Source of the DNA: Oligoflexia bacterium
GTDB lineage: Bacteria; Bdellovibrionota; UBA1018
Assembly (NCBI GenBank): GCA_903928955.1
Contig: CAIYTD010000272.1
Location: 1 to 22,027 of the forward strand
Direction of reading: 5' to 3'
DNA length: 22,027 nt
The notes beneath the pieces were generated by a model, which did not search any database, was not told where the DNA came from, and saw only the letters and a program-made list of their open reading frames with translations. This document shows, piece after piece, positions 15,314-21,290 of this stretch. The position numbers were made by a program, and so were the translations under genes. Numbering within the stretch: position 1 is the stretch's first letter; every line of letters starts with the position of its first letter.

Positions 15314-15329
15314 TCAGGCGGATACAGAA

Positions 15330-16253
15330 ATGCAAATTTTGAGAATCCATTCTTGGTTGACCCCCAGTATCATTTTTTTTTGGATCGTCGGCTGCTATTC
15401 TCACACCCCTTCTTTCCTAGAGACTCGTCCTCTATCCTTTGAATCTGAAAAAATCAATGAAATGACTTTGGTAAAATCGAGCCCAGAGCAAGCAGAAGAA
15501 TGGTGGATAACCTTTCAGAAAAATAGAAACGTATGGCAAATTGTATCACTTTCCCAACGTCCTAGTCCTTTAGATCTTCTTGCAGATGATATTTTCATTC
15601 GGCATCTCCTAGATGCTCTCAAAACAATCAAAATCCATGCTGTTGCACCCCATGGGCCCTTAGAATCCTTTAGACTCAATCCCCCTCTCTTTGCAATTCG
15701 TATAAAAACAGAAAAAAATGCTTTAGATTTGCAAGTCGGGTCTCTTCTCCATCAAAATCAGAAGCGCTACATCTCTCTCGATGGAAAAATAGTCTATATT
15801 GCGAGCGGCACTGGACTCGAACTTTTAGAAATGATTCATTCGATTCATTTTCTACGAAAAAAAAACTGGAGTCTTTTTATAGCAGACGATGTGGATGAAA
15901 TGGAACTCACCTACCCTTCTCAACCCCAAAAACCTAAACTCTATGCCCAAAGAGAAGGCGATCAGTGGACCGATCAAAGGCATCAAGTTGTTCCTCGCGA
16001 CTTCAACAGAATTCTGAATCACATTACACAAGTCCAAGCGGATCAATTGATAGACAACTCCATTCAAGCAGATGAACTTCGAAAATTTATCCACTCGAGC
16101 AGCAACTTAGATGTTAAATTAACCAACCGACAAGGAAAAGTTTCCCATTTAGAAATCAAAAAAAGGGGCGCATTTTTTTATGGAATCAGCTCCGATCGAC
16201 CGCTTTCTATTTTTGTTTTCAACTTAAAAACAGGCCATTCCCTGATTGAATAG
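15330..16253 (+). CDS. DUF4340-like predicted lipoprotein
   Basis: Starting at the ATG at 15330 the 307-residue protein has a hydrophobic N-terminus ending in IVGC (cysteine 22), a good lipobox, so it is probably a lipoprotein. The mature part resembles DUF4340 proteins of gliding-motility/ABC-associated loci: repeated units of a short strand, W-x-hydrophobic (NVWQIVSLSQRP), a helix with LLADDIFIRHLLDALKTI, then a strand pair (FAIRIKTEKNALDLQVGSLL; KRYISLDGKIVYIASG) and a closing helix. The same unit recurs near QREGDQWTDQRHQ and FNRILNHITQ. DUF4340 function is unknown; it often sits near ABC exporters, absent here. A 5' extension to 15258 would overlap exbB and bury the signal peptide, so it is rejected. 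It heads a four-gene plus-strand series. Confidence 0.65.
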   Translation: MQILRIHSWLTPSIIFFWIVGCYSHTPSFLETRPLSFESEKINEMTLVKSSPEQAEEWWITFQKNRNVWQIVSLSQRPSPLDLLADDIFIRHLLDALKTIKIHAVAPHGPLESFRLNPPLFAIRIKTEKNALDLQVGSLLHQNQKRYISLDGKIVYIASGTGLELLEMIHSIHFLRKKNWSLFIADDVDEMELTYPSQPQKPKLYAQREGDQWTDQRHQVVPRDFNRILNHITQVQADQLIDNSIQADELRKFIHSSSNLDVKLTNRQGKVSHLEIKKRGAFFYGISSDRPLSIFVFNLKTGHSLIE

Positions 16254-16273
16254 AAAGCGCTATCATAACGCAT

Positions 16274-16957
16274 ATGTCATCCAAAAAAATCACAATGAAC
16301 ACGATCATCTTCGACCTAGACGGTACACTCATTGATACTGAGCCTTCCGCTGCTCAAACTCTTCGAGACTGTTTTTCAGAATGGCAAGTCACTTTAGACC
16401 CTCAAGATGCCGAGCATATTACAGGTCGCACCTGGGAAAGTGCGTATCAGTTTCTATTTAAAAAATATGAAATCCCGGTTTCAAAAGCGGAAGCTAAAAA
16501 AAAGATGATCAGTCACTACCGCAAAATCATCCAACAAAATCTCACCATTGTTCCTGGCAGTGTGGATGCCATTCGTTCGTTAGCAGAATATTACCCCCTG
16601 GGACTAGTTTCAGGTTCTGGGCGCTCAGAAATTCTATGGGCACTAGATCAGCTCAAAGTACGAAATCATTTTAAAATCATTTTAGGAGCAGAGGATTACC
16701 CCCAAAGCAAGCCTCAACCCGACGGCTACTTAAAAGCCATTCAATTGATGCATGCAGAATCAGCCTCCTGTCTCGTTTTTGAAGACTCCACTGCTGGAAT
16801 CGCTTCAGCTCGGGCAGCAGGAATGTGGGTCATTGCAATTACTTCCACTAATCATTTTAATCAGGATTTATCTCGAGCCCACCTCAAAATCAAAGATCTA
16901 TCGCTAGTCAATCCTACCTGGATCAAAAATCTTTCATTCGGCAATTCTATCGACTGA
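16274..16957 (+). CDS. HAD-superfamily phosphatase/phosphomutase (beta-PGM/Gph-like)
   Basis: All four HAD motifs are present in this 227-residue protein: FDLDGTLIDTEP with nucleophile D14 and acid/base D16; LVSGSGRSE with S113; the lysine K146 in QSKPQPDGYLKA; and VFEDSTAGIASARAAGM with E170 and D171. The helical cap between motifs I and II (about 22-90) is type C1, as in phosphoglycolate phosphatase and beta-phosphoglucomutase. The substrate is probably a small phosphorylated metabolite but cannot be named. The ATG at 16274 follows the lipoprotein stop by 20 bases with no clear Shine-Dalgarno sequence; an ATG at 16295 just before the first strand is an alternative. It is probably co-transcribed with the flanking genes. 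Confidence 0.88.
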   Translation: MSSKKITMNTIIFDLDGTLIDTEPSAAQTLRDCFSEWQVTLDPQDAEHITGRTWESAYQFLFKKYEIPVSKAEAKKKMISHYRKIIQQNLTIVPGSVDAIRSLAEYYPLGLVSGSGRSEILWALDQLKVRNHFKIILGAEDYPQSKPQPDGYLKAIQLMHAESASCLVFEDSTAGIASARAAGMWVIAITSTNHFNQDLSRAHLKIKDLSLVNPTWIKNLSFGNSID

Positions 16958-16998
16958 AAAGAAAACCTGTGACATAGGGTGGTTTTATGGAGATTCAA

Positions 16999-17460
16999 AT
17001 GAAAAATACATTAATCTTAAGTTTCACAATTCCACTCTTAGTCATTGCACAAGGCTGTACAAAAAAGGAAAGTATGCCAGAAACAAGCGTTAAACCAGCG
17101 AACTTATCGAATGTTATTACTCCACCTGGTACAGGAAGCGAACTCAAAAAAGAAGACCTCATGGTTGGAAACGGTGCAGAAGCAATTGCTGGAAAAACGG
17201 TGAGTGTTCATTACACCGGTTGGCTCACAGACGGGAAAAAATTTGACTCTTCTAAAGACCGTGGGCAACCTTTTGAATTTAAAATCGGAAGTGGTCAAGT
17301 CATTCAGGGTTGGGATCAAGGGATTGCAGGAATGAAGGTGGGCGGAAAAAGAAAACTCATCATTCCCCCACAACTCGGGTACGGAGACCATGGGGCAGGG
17401 GGAGTTATTCCACCACAATCTACTCTCATCTTTGAGGTGGAACTCCTTGCAGTCCAATAA
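16999..17460 (+). CDS. FKBP-type peptidyl-prolyl cis-trans isomerase, predicted lipoprotein
   Basis: The 153-residue product has an N-terminal signal (MKNTLILSFTIPLLVIAQGC) ending in a lipobox-like AQGC, then a short linker rich in small residues and one complete FKBP domain. Active-site features are SVHYTGWL, GKKFDSSKDRG, the GQVIQGWDQGI segment with the conserved tryptophan, IPPQLGYGDHG and a closing LIFEVELL. It should catalyse proline isomerisation of envelope proteins, probably anchored to a membrane. The ATG at 16999 has GGAG seven bases upstream; the ATG at 16987 actually contains that ribosome site, so I reject the longer form. It is close to the HAD gene upstream and the globin gene downstream. 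Confidence 0.92.
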   Translation: MKNTLILSFTIPLLVIAQGCTKKESMPETSVKPANLSNVITPPGTGSELKKEDLMVGNGAEAIAGKTVSVHYTGWLTDGKKFDSSKDRGQPFEFKIGSGQVIQGWDQGIAGMKVGGKRKLIIPPQLGYGDHGAGGVIPPQSTLIFEVELLAVQ

Positions 17461-17479
17461 AAAAGAAACTTAAAATGAA

Positions 17480-17519
17480 ACTCAATCGAGATTTTGAGTG
17501 AGTCAAACAAAACTCAAAA
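17480..17519 (+). promoter_or_regulatory. Competing hairpins around the globin GTG start
   Basis: ACTCAA (17480-17485) can pair with TTGAGT (17494-17499), or TTTTGAGT (17492-17499) can pair with ACTCAAAA (17512-17519). The two are mutually exclusive and both involve the GTG start at 17498. An 8-codon ORF starting at 17475 stops at TGA 17499-17501, overlapping the GTG. Stems are AT-rich and weak. Confidence 0.3.
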
Positions 17520-17872
17520 AAGTAGTGATAAAAATGGGAGGAGAAGAAAAACTGAGAATCATTCTTCGTGATTTCTATAAGAGAATGTCCCAAGATATTC
17601 TCATTGGTTTCTTTTTCTCCCATTTAGACACAAATCAAATCGCTGATTCTCAGGCAAAATTCATTCTATTTGCTATGGGAGAAAGCCATTCGTACACCGG
17701 AAAAACGCCCACTTCCGCTCACCTAGAACTTCCCCCTATTTTAGACGGACACTTTAATCGACGCATCGTTATCCTTGAGCAAACGCTCAAAGATTATCAA
17801 TTAGATCGAATAGACAGGGACACTTGGATCGAGTTTGAAAATGCTTTTCGTAAAATTATTGTAAAAGACTGA
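17498..17872 (+). CDS. Truncated haemoglobin (group I/II-like)
   Basis: This 124-residue protein fits truncated globins (usual length 115-135): MGGEEKLRIILRDFYKRM (13-30) with the B-helix FY pair at 26-27, FFSHLDTNQIADSQAKFILFAMG for the C-E helices, and YTGKTPTSAHLELP with the proximal heme histidine H75. DGHFNRRIVILEQTL forms the G helix. It probably binds O2 or NO in the cytosol. The start is a GTG at 17498 with only a weak upstream GAG; an ATG at 17534 directly before GGEEKLR would shorten the protein by 12 residues and also fits family alignments. Being downstream of an FKBP lipoprotein gene suggests co-transcription rather than shared function. Confidence 0.85.
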   Translation: MSQTKLKKVVIKMGGEEKLRIILRDFYKRMSQDILIGFFFSHLDTNQIADSQAKFILFAMGESHSYTGKTPTSAHLELPPILDGHFNRRIVILEQTLKDYQLDRIDRDTWIEFENAFRKIIVKD

Positions 17873-17882
17873 AATGTGAAAA

Positions 17883-17914
17883 TGCGCCTCGGAGATACAA
17901 TCAACCGAGGCGCA
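17883..17914. terminator. Strong bidirectional terminator between globin and second HU-like gene
   Basis: TGCGCCTCGG (17883-17892) and CCGAGGCGCA (17905-17914) make a perfect 10-base-pair GC-rich stem with a 12-base loop. It fills the 48-base gap between convergent genes. On the minus strand the stem is followed by TTTTC, fitting intrinsic termination for the HU-like gene; on the plus strand it is followed by AGAAATTT, less typical. Confidence 0.75.
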
Positions 17915-17920
17915 AGAAAT

Positions 17921-18277
17921 TTACCAATTCTTTTTATTAGCAAAAGTTTCCTTCAAAGTACGAGGAAAAGACCAGCGCGGCTTTTTGGAAGCAGGCCGAG
18001 CCTTGATTTCCATAGGCTCGCCTGTAAAAGGGTTCGTTCCCTTTCCAGATTTTCGAGCTTTCACTTCCTTACGAATCAAAGAACCAATGACAGGAAAGCG
18101 AATGCGCTCTCCTGAAGCAGCTCTTTTTGCACCCTCTGTAAAAGTACTCTCAATCAGCTTCTTGAGCTCCGTTCGTTTAATACGAATTTCACCCTTACGA
18201 GTCACCTCAGCACTTTGAAGCAAGCCTTCGTGAATTTGATTCAGAACGCTAAACTTTATTTTCTTTTTTATTGCCAT
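17921..18277 (-). CDS. HU/IHF-like DNA-binding protein, extended form (paralog 2)
   Basis: This 118-residue basic protein is a close paralog of the HU-like protein at 1806-2159. ASGERIRFPVIGSLIRKEVK and the arm segment GTNPFTGEPMEI are almost identical, as is the tail SKKPRWSFPR and the ending KKNW. The N-terminal thirds differ more (MAIKKKIKFSVLNQIHEGLL). The ATG at 18277 has AGAGG upstream at good spacing. A frame back to 18331 adds 18 residues with no ribosome site and is rejected. The gene lies 69 bases downstream of the HD-GYP gene on the same strand, possibly co-transcribed, and ends at the strong terminator. Two HU-like genes may give two nucleoid proteins or a heterodimer, as in E. 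coli HU alpha/beta. Confidence 0.85.
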   Translation of the reverse strand: MAIKKKIKFSVLNQIHEGLLQSAEVTRKGEIRIKRTELKKLIESTFTEGAKRAASGERIRFPVIGSLIRKEVKARKSGKGTNPFTGEPMEIKARPASKKPRWSFPRTLKETFANKKNW

Positions 18278-18346
18278 GTTCTTTAAACCTCTTGAATGGA
18301 CGAATCTAACTGAAGAAAAATAGAACAACAAGAAAAAGCTGACTCA

Positions 18347-19723
18347 TCACCCTTTTTTCATCGACATTGCAAGTTCTTTAATTTTAGTGAGTATCTCAAT
18401 ACAGCCTAAAACCTTCTTAAACTGGTTTGATTTGTATTTTTCTCGTACTTCACCTAAAAAAACACTGGCATTAAAATCAGCTCCTGCTCGAATTGTGTAC
18501 TGAGTAAGGTCATGAGCAATAATAAATACTACTGCAAGCGGGGCAATATATTGATGACTTAAACTCCTTGGAAATCCTTTTCCATCCGCCTTCTCGTGAT
18601 GCTGCCTAATAATAGTATCTACATCTGCAGGTACTTCTGTCATCCGCTTTGCTAATTCGGCCGCTTCAACAGGATGATTTTTAAATTGTTTTATTTCTTC
18701 CGCAGTAAATTTAGTTTCATAGCGTTCCAATTCATCCAACGAGGTCAATTGAGCCAAATCATGATTATTTAAAGTTATATCATGTAAAAAAGCAGCCAAA
18801 CTCAACTTAGTAAAAGTAGTATCTGATCCCCATTGAAGCTGTCCAGCGATGGCACATGAGAAATAAGCACAAAGTGTACTATGACTCGAAATATATTGAC
18901 CTTCTGTGGCTTTCAGTTTTTTTAGAATATCAGCTAAATCAGGATCTTTCCCCATAGATTTCACAGTCAGTTGAACTTGAGTTCGAGTAATTTCTTGAAC
19001 TTCTTTTGAAAAGCCGACTTTTCTTATAAGTTCCTGTACCGTTTCCTGCACAGACATATTGAGGAGACTCATATCTTCAATATTTAAGCGATCCGATTTG
19101 AAAATTTTATCTAATTCCACTTTATACTTCTGCGCAAACTCTTGACACTGTTCTTGACGAATATAAAGATAATTAACACCTTTTTTAATCGAATATTTTT
19201 CTAAGTCATTTAAATCAAATACATCGCCTTTTCGAAACAGTTTGACAAATTTACTCTCTGACAATCGAATATAAATATCCCCATTTAATGGACCTACCGA
19301 CAGAAGGAGCTTTGCTGCAATTCGAACCTGACCTGGACTATCCTTCAGATCTACTGAATTTGACTTCAAAATTCCCTGATCAATGAGACTTTGAATCGCA
19401 TGCGTCATGCTTTCCATAAATGTAGTCCGCTCAATCAATCCTACTACTCTCGCAGGGGATGGGACTCCTTTCACTCCCCCACCTGAAACACAGAGAAGAA
19501 CCGCGACTCCAGGGGCTTGAGCCATAAACTCCTCTAGCTCCCCTGAAACTCCCTGCTTTAAATCAACAATAATCAGATCCAGTAAAGACTGAGAATTCTG
19601 AACTACCTTTAAGCCTTCAGAAATCATCGGAACAGTCTGTACCTGAGCACTGAATGTGCTCTCGATTAAAAAACGTACCTGATCGCTCAAATCGATTCGA
19701 TCTTGCAGTAATAGAACTTGCAT
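18347..19723 (-). CDS. Receiver-like / HD-GYP-type c-di-GMP phosphodiesterase, GFP variant
   Basis: The 458-residue protein has three parts. Residues 1-115 look like a response-regulator receiver (LLDLIIVDLKQG with D54 at the phosphoacceptor position), but the usual late lysine is replaced (LIERT), so it may be degenerate. Residues 130-205 form a middle domain (SVGPLNGDIYIRLSESKFVK; KKGVNYLYIR). Residues 275-458 are an HD-GYP domain: H281, H314-D315, H350, HHEKADGKGFP at 375-385 and D405. The metal ligands are kept, but the GYP tyrosine is phenylalanine. Bdellovibrio Bd1817 is a known HD-GYP protein lacking that tyrosine. The likely substrate is cyclic di-GMP. The ATG at 19723 has GGGGAG nine bases upstream; a frame back to 19747 is rejected. 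Confidence 0.85.
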   Translation of the reverse strand: MQVLLLQDRIDLSDQVRFLIESTFSAQVQTVPMISEGLKVVQNSQSLLDLIIVDLKQGVSGELEEFMAQAPGVAVLLCVSGGGVKGVPSPARVVGLIERTTFMESMTHAIQSLIDQGILKSNSVDLKDSPGQVRIAAKLLLSVGPLNGDIYIRLSESKFVKLFRKGDVFDLNDLEKYSIKKGVNYLYIRQEQCQEFAQKYKVELDKIFKSDRLNIEDMSLLNMSVQETVQELIRKVGFSKEVQEITRTQVQLTVKSMGKDPDLADILKKLKATEGQYISSHSTLCAYFSCAIAGQLQWGSDTTFTKLSLAAFLHDITLNNHDLAQLTSLDELERYETKFTAEEIKQFKNHPVEAAELAKRMTEVPADVDTIIRQHHEKADGKGFPRSLSHQYIAPLAVVFIIAHDLTQYTIRAGADFNASVFLGEVREKYKSNQFKKVLGCIEILTKIKELAMSMKKG

Positions 19724-19775
19724 AAAAATCAACTCCCCTGGATCCATTTATCAAACACGCCGTAAAACTCCTGAT

Positions 19776-19808
19776 CCGTTAACGGCCGAGATATAAGGCG
19801 TTAACAGC
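19776..19808. promoter_or_regulatory. Two GTTAAC-centred operator-like palindromes at the HD-GYP promoter
   Basis: CCGTTAACGG (19776-19785) is a perfect 10-base palindrome. GCGTTAACAGC (19798-19808) holds the same GTTAAC core. The cores are 22 bases apart centre to centre, about two helical turns, as expected for a protein binding one face of the helix. One core lies in the promoter spacer, the other at the predicted start of transcription. Confidence 0.4.
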
Positions 19809-19819
19809 GTAGCTGTCAG
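19790..19819 (-). promoter_or_regulatory. Predicted sigma70 promoter of the HD-GYP gene
   Basis: On the minus strand CTGACA (19819-19814, 5 of 6 consensus) is followed after 18 bases by TATATC (19795-19790, 4 of 6). Initiation would fall near 19783, giving a leader of about 60 bases before the ATG at 19723. The two GTTAAC palindromes overlap the spacer and the start site, an arrangement that suits repression. Confidence 0.5.
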
Positions 19820-19820
19820 G

Positions 19821-20054
19821 TTATATTTTTCTTCCATTCGATCTTTGAAATTCAGATATACGGTTCCAAGGGAAAAAATCATCTTTCCTTGGGTAAAACC
19901 TGTAAAGTAAAGTATCAAAACTTTGAGACTGTGAAAGTCTAATCTGTTTGAGAATAGATGCTAAAAGACTGCTCAGGCGTAAAAGAGAAGACTGGAGTCC
20001 AAAATTAAGCCCATCTCTCGGAGATCCTGGCAAACGTCTGTGGGTAATGGCCAT
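19821..20054 (-). CDS. Doubtful small gene, 77 residues, no recognised family
   Basis: The stretch of about 400 bases between the topoisomerase VI A gene and the HD-GYP gene holds no recognised gene. The best candidate is this 77-codon frame starting MAITHRRLPGSPRDG. An AGGAG lies 10 bases before the ATG, and codon choice looks like that of neighbouring genes. The product is basic with a leucine/serine-rich middle (LQSSLLRLSSLLASILKQ) and no signal peptide. It contains several internal inverted repeats, for example CCAAGGGAAA (19866-19875) against TTTCCTTGG (19884-19892), so the stretch might instead be a structured RNA or untranslated leader. I cannot name a function. Confidence 0.35.
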   Translation of the reverse strand: MAITHRRLPGSPRDGLNFGLQSSLLRLSSLLASILKQIRLSQSQSFDTLLYRFYPRKDDFFPWNRISEFQRSNGRKI

Positions 20055-20064
20055 GATCGTGTAA

Positions 20065-20136
20065 CTCCTAAAAAGTTGTTTAGGAGCCTTTCGGGTGTGA
20101 AAGGCCCTCACGGGGAATCTCCTTCGTTTACAGGAG
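20065..20136 (-). promoter_or_regulatory. Three tandem hairpins after topoisomerase VI A, the last hiding a ribosome site
   Basis: Reading the minus strand, hairpin 1 pairs CTCCT (20136-20132) with AGGAG (20123-20119). Hairpin 2 pairs GCCTTTC (20105-20099) with GAAAGGC (20092-20086). Hairpin 3 pairs CTCCTAAA (20086-20079) with TTTAGGAG (20072-20065), burying the AGGAG that would serve the ATG at 20054. Hairpins 2 and 3 share one G and would stack. The repeated CTCCT/AGGAG pairs allow alternative pairings that would free or hide that ribosome site. There is no T-run, so it is not a standard terminator. It fits no riboswitch consensus I know. Confidence 0.45.
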
Positions 20137-20144
20137 GGAAGACA

Positions 20145-21290
20145 TCAAACAAAATCGCCCCGCTTGATTTTTTCAACTATGATCTTTTCTGGCATAGTAG
20201 GGTCTCTAGGATTGACTGTAAAAAAAGCCTGCTGCTCACAACGGCGCTTATTTTCAAGGAGCCATTTTAAAATTTGATTGAGGCCCTTATTGCGTTTATC
20301 TTGAAAAAAAGGATCATTTTTTAAAGCATCTTGAGCTTTTTTTAATGCTCTCACTTCCTGTGCATCATTTTCTTTGACAGGATAATCGTTTAAATCATAT
20401 TTTTTAATATCCTCCGGCAGAACGCCTAAAAATCGAACATCTGGGGCAGAATAGTCCGAATTCCTAATAAGACTTGCAGCAGAACCAGCTTTAAGAGTGC
20501 GGAAAATATTTTGCATAGTATATGCGTCTAGATCTCCAAAGAAATAAAGAGGGACGCCCAATTGATCTTGAATCAACTTACACCAACCTCGCACTGCATT
20601 AGAAGGAACCCCCTGTGCACCCATTAAAATACTAGCATGACGCTTTGTAAAACCATTTGCAACCAAGGTATTAGCAGTACCTTCAGATTCAACAATCAAG
20701 CAGAAATCTATCTTTTTATTCATACTGAGTTTTAAATTCTGAGGCCGATTTTTAGGTTGAAAAGGAGTGGTTCCCAATTTAGAAAGATCTACAATAGCTT
20801 GATCTCCATCAGGAAGGGACTCCGTCACAATAAGCTGCTGAGAATAAGTTTGACCCCCTCGATCATTGGCATAACAATTCAGCTCTTCACGATAACATTC
20901 GAGCATCTCACAAATAAAATCAATAATTTCATCTGACTCATCCTGGTCCCCAAAGTCTAATGGTTTCAGCATCGCATTATGCTTAATTTCACCTTTACTA
21001 ATATAATAAAGTTCACGCTTTGTATTGACAGCGCCTGTATCAATATTTCTCAATAGAACTTCTAACATGAAAATAGCTCGAGACATTTTTTTAACAGAGC
21101 TGACATTGAGCTCAGTAGCGACTTTTTTTGAGCCAGGAGTCAGGTAACCTACTTTATGATTATAATTTGCATTATCTAAAGAACATTTAGTCGCATAAAG
21201 GACAGGCCTCTTCGCTCTTTCCAAGTCTGCTAATAATCGACTACAGAGTTCCTTGCTGACAGCGGGTATAGATTGATCTGAACTGGGCAT
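20145..21290 (-). CDS. top6A: DNA topoisomerase VI subunit A (Spo11-like)
   Basis: This 381-residue protein matches Top6A/Spo11. The winged-helix (5Y-CAP) part has LLRNIDTGAVNTKRELYYIS, with the catalytic tyrosine expected at Y95 or Y96. The Toprim part has LIVESEGTANTL (198-209; Mg-binding E201) and YFFGDLDAYTMQNI (249-262; D253 and D255), followed by LKAGSAA and DVRFLGVLPEDIKKYDL, a typical Top6A stretch. The enzyme cuts both DNA strands through tyrosine linkage and passes a duplex, with ATP used by subunit B. Two conserved spots differ: GVPSNAVR replaces GxPDxATR, and DLDAYT replaces DxDPYG. It starts by a TAATG overlap with top6B, with GGAAGG eight bases upstream. Topoisomerase VI is typical of archaea and plants and rare in bacteria. 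Confidence 0.9.
   Translation of the reverse strand: MPSSDQSIPAVSKELCSRLLADLERAKRPVLYATKCSLDNANYNHKVGYLTPGSKKVATELNVSSVKKMSRAIFMLEVLLRNIDTGAVNTKRELYYISKGEIKHNAMLKPLDFGDQDESDEIIDFICEMLECYREELNCYANDRGGQTYSQQLIVTESLPDGDQAIVDLSKLGTTPFQPKNRPQNLKLSMNKKIDFCLIVESEGTANTLVANGFTKRHASILMGAQGVPSNAVRGWCKLIQDQLGVPLYFFGDLDAYTMQNIFRTLKAGSAASLIRNSDYSAPDVRFLGVLPEDIKKYDLNDYPVKENDAQEVRALKKAQDALKNDPFFQDKRNKGLNQILKWLLENKRRCEQQAFFTVNPRDPTMPEKIIVEKIKRGDFV

Noticed and set aside
15258..15329. N-terminal extension of the DUF4340-like protein
   Set aside because: It overlaps the start of exbB and would bury a good lipoprotein signal that begins at 15330.
17104..17457. 117-codon frame antisense to the FKBP gene
   Set aside because: It lies wholly opposite a clear FKBP domain, has no ribosome site and looks like a chance frame.
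19770..20136. c-di-GMP riboswitch (GEMM-I) before the HD-GYP gene
   Set aside because: The leader lacks the conserved GEMM-I core segments and the receptor-loop contacts, so similarity was limited to the presence of hairpins.
20040..20270. Plus-strand 76-codon frame over the end of top6A
   Set aside because: It starts at GTG without a ribosome site and runs antisense into well-conserved Top6A sequence.
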